Assembly (NCBI GenBank): GCA_003519585.1
Contig: DOWL01000243.1
Coordinates: forward strand, 1 to 14,263
DNA length: 14,263 bases
DNA from: Nocardioides sp.
GTDB lineage: Bacteria > Actinomycetota > Actinomycetes > Propionibacteriales > Nocardioidaceae
Direction: 5' to 3'
A model generated the notes under the pieces. It saw only the letters and a list, made by a program, of their open reading frames with translations. It was not told where the DNA came from and did no database searches. The translations under genes were made by a program, and so were the position numbers. This document shows, in pieces, positions 12,765 to 14,263 of this stretch. Numbering within the stretch: the first letter of the stretch is position 1; each line of letters starts with the position of its first letter.

Positions 12765-14006
12765 GTGCTGCCGCGGTTCGAGGTCGTCGCGCGTCGACGG
12801 CCGGTCGCGCTGACCGCGCCGGGCTCCGGGCCGGTGCGGGCGCCGTACGTCGCCGTGGAGGCTCCGGGCAGTCCCGAGCTGACCCTGTCCGGTGGTCCCG
12901 TGACGCTGACCGCGACGTTCGAGGGTCGCGTGACGCTGCACCTCACCACCGACGGCCGCACGACGAGCCACCGCAGCCGGCGCAGCGGTCGGCCCGAGGG
13001 CCCGGTCGAGGCCGTCGCGCTGACGCTCACCGGGCCGCAGGTCACCGCCTTCACCCGCGAGGCCGGTTCGTGGGTCGCCCGGGCCCGGGCCGACCTCACG
13101 GAGCGGTACGACGTGCACGACGAGACCTGGCTCTCGGGGCTGACCGTCAGCCACTCGATGGGCCGGTTCGGGCAGCTCGGCCTGCGCGACCTGCGGCTGG
13201 TCAGCCAGTCCGACGGGTCGCCGTACCTGCGGGACGGACGGCTGCTGCTCACCGCGACCAGCGCCGGTCCGGGCGGCTTCACGACCGGACACTGCTCGGT
13301 CTGGTCACTGGATCCGGAAACGCTGGAGCTCGAGCATCGCGCGGACCTGTTCGTGCGACGCGGCGTGGACCACGGCGTCTACGGCGACCACGCCGCGCAC
13401 CTGCTCCGGGACGGCGATCGGTGGCTGCTCGCGGCGAGCACCTGGGGCGACTTCGACCCGCACCGGCGACCCGTCGGAGTGGTCCTCGCCGAGACGACCG
13501 ACGACGTGACCCGCGGCGTGCACGTCCTCGATGGTCGGCCGTTCGCGCTGCCGACCGACGGGTTCCGATCGGTGGGGGTGTGGGACCCGCACCTCGTGCG
13601 GTCCGGCTCCGGCTGGCTGGTCGGCTACGTCAGCGCCACGAAGTACTTCCGCTTCCACCCCGTGCTCGCGGCGGGTCCCGACCTCGACTCGCTCGTGCTG
13701 CGGGCCGTGGCCGAGGGCCACCGCGAGACCGAGGGCACCACCCTGACGCGGCTCACCGGACCCGACGGGGAGTGGCGGGTGCTGGCCAGCGACAAGCGCC
13801 GGCGCTGCTACCCCGTCCTCGACCTCGACCTGCGCGAGGTCGACCGGCTCGACGCGTTCTACCCGACCAACATCCCGTGGCCCACGATCGCGACCCTCGA
13901 CAGCGAGAGCCTGCTCGTGGGCTTCAACGGCGCGCCGTATGGCGGTCGCCTGGTGGGGTACGGCAGCCACGGCGAGGTCGTGCTGCAGCGGGCTAGCGGC
14001 GACTAA
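12765..14006 (+). CDS. Putative beta-propeller (GH43/GH32-like) protein, function unknown
   Basis: The frame from GTG 12765 encodes 413 residues with no signal peptide, so the protein is probably cytoplasmic. The first 95 residues are beta-rich (PELTLSGGPVTLTATFEGRV). From about residue 130 there are repeated blade-like units: LRDLRLVSQSDGSPYLRDGR-LLLTATSAG, DHGVYGDHAAHLLRDGDRWL-LAASTWGDFD, VGVWDPHLVRSGSGWLVGYV and EGTTLTRLTGPDGEWRVLAS. The recurring hydrophobic-Asp-x-Gly pattern, with Asp-Pro-His and Trp-Gly-Asp-Phe motifs, suits a five-bladed propeller as in GH43/GH32/GH130 enzymes, with Asp/Glu/His in the central pocket; I cannot name the catalytic residues. It lies 29 bp after the membrane protein gene and may be cotranscribed. 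Its TAA overlaps the convergent sigma gene's TAG. Confidence 0.6.
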   Translation: MLPRFEVVARRRPVALTAPGSGPVRAPYVAVEAPGSPELTLSGGPVTLTATFEGRVTLHLTTDGRTTSHRSRRSGRPEGPVEAVALTLTGPQVTAFTREAGSWVARARADLTERYDVHDETWLSGLTVSHSMGRFGQLGLRDLRLVSQSDGSPYLRDGRLLLTATSAGPGGFTTGHCSVWSLDPETLELEHRADLFVRRGVDHGVYGDHAAHLLRDGDRWLLAASTWGDFDPHRRPVGVVLAETTDDVTRGVHVLDGRPFALPTDGFRSVGVWDPHLVRSGSGWLVGYVSATKYFRFHPVLAAGPDLDSLVLRAVAEGHRETEGTTLTRLTGPDGEWRVLASDKRRRCYPVLDLDLREVDRLDAFYPTNIPWPTIATLDSESLLVGFNGAPYGGRLVGYGSHGEVVLQRASGD

Positions 14007-14263
14007 TCAGTCACCTTGAGCAGCGGCCGGACCGCGGTGCGGGCCGAGTGGATCCGTGACTTCACGGTGCCGAGCGGGACGTCGAGCAGTGCGGCGATCT
14101 CGTTGTAGTCGAGCTCCTGCACGTCGCGCAGCACCAGCGGCTCGACCAGCTCCGGGTGGGTGGCGCCGACCGTCTCCAGCGCCTCCAGCAGGTCGAGCCG
14201 ACTGCCGGCGATCACACTGGTGGTCCGCGGGTCGGCGTACGGCGGGGGGCCGCGCGGGGGGTG
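14003..14263 (-). CDS. ECF-type sigma-70 family factor, C-terminal part (region 4)
   Basis: The leftward frame is open to the right edge of the window, so the 5' end (including region 2) is missing. Visible residues begin HPPRGPPPYADPRTTSVIAG, a Pro-rich linker, followed by SRLDLLEALETVGATHPEL-VEPLVLRDVQELDYNEIAALL and DVPLGTVKSRIHSARTAVRP. The YNEIAALLDVPLGTVKSRIH segment is the region 4.2 helix-turn-helix that contacts the -35 element. The protein ends LLKVTD with no extra C-terminal domain. An internal GTG at 14215 could be mistaken for the start but would lack the domains needed. Its regulon and any anti-sigma factor are not in view. Confidence 0.88.
   Translation of the reverse strand, partial: HPPRGPPPYADPRTTSVIAGSRLDLLEALETVGATHPELVEPLVLRDVQELDYNEIAALLDVPLGTVKSRIHSARTAVRPLLKVTD

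Overview
The window is very GC-rich DNA with GC-rich third codon positions, GTG starts, 4-bp start/stop overlaps, a probable leaderless promoter and a DUF222/HNH (13E12-type) gene. Together these point to a high-GC actinobacterium, most likely a Nocardioides-like member of Propionibacteriales. The genus is inferred from gene content and style, not from a marker gene. No rRNA, tRNA, CRISPR array or intact transposase was seen.

Left part (1-2060): a decayed accessory patch. The N-terminal half of a DUF222/HNH endonuclease runs off the left edge. Upstream of it lies a 91-bp element with nested palindromes, and a second, about 80% identical copy sits 1.4 kb away. Between the copies are a small intact orphan gene with a leaderless-type promoter, an alpha/beta hydrolase that has lost its middle, and a chimeric remnant joining the C-terminal tail of another HNH protein to the C-terminus of an acyl-CoA ligase.

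Middle part (2062-8428): mostly cell-envelope and exported functions. It holds a secreted subtilisin-like protease, then a leftward cluster of a coiled-coil protein with a Rho_N/SAP-like tail and three small proteins (two linked by GTGA overlaps). Next come a secreted Ig-like repeat protein, an unrecognised 127-aa protein, a secreted glycoside hydrolase of family 44 type with both catalytic glutamates, and a small conserved-type membrane protein.

Right part (8489-14263): a leftward two-gene unit in which a DEDDh 3'-5' exonuclease overlaps (ATGA) a large protein carrying a polymerase-beta-type nucleotidyltransferase signature. Diverging from it is a large multi-span membrane protein of the SCO7613 type, followed closely by a probable beta-propeller, glycosidase-like protein. 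Its stop codon overlaps that of a convergent, partial ECF-type sigma factor cut by the right edge.

The most promising uncharacterised unit is the exonuclease/nucleotidyltransferase pair. Second is the coiled-coil and small-protein operon. The repeat-bounded patch of deletion-scarred genes is the clearest sign of past mobility and decay.
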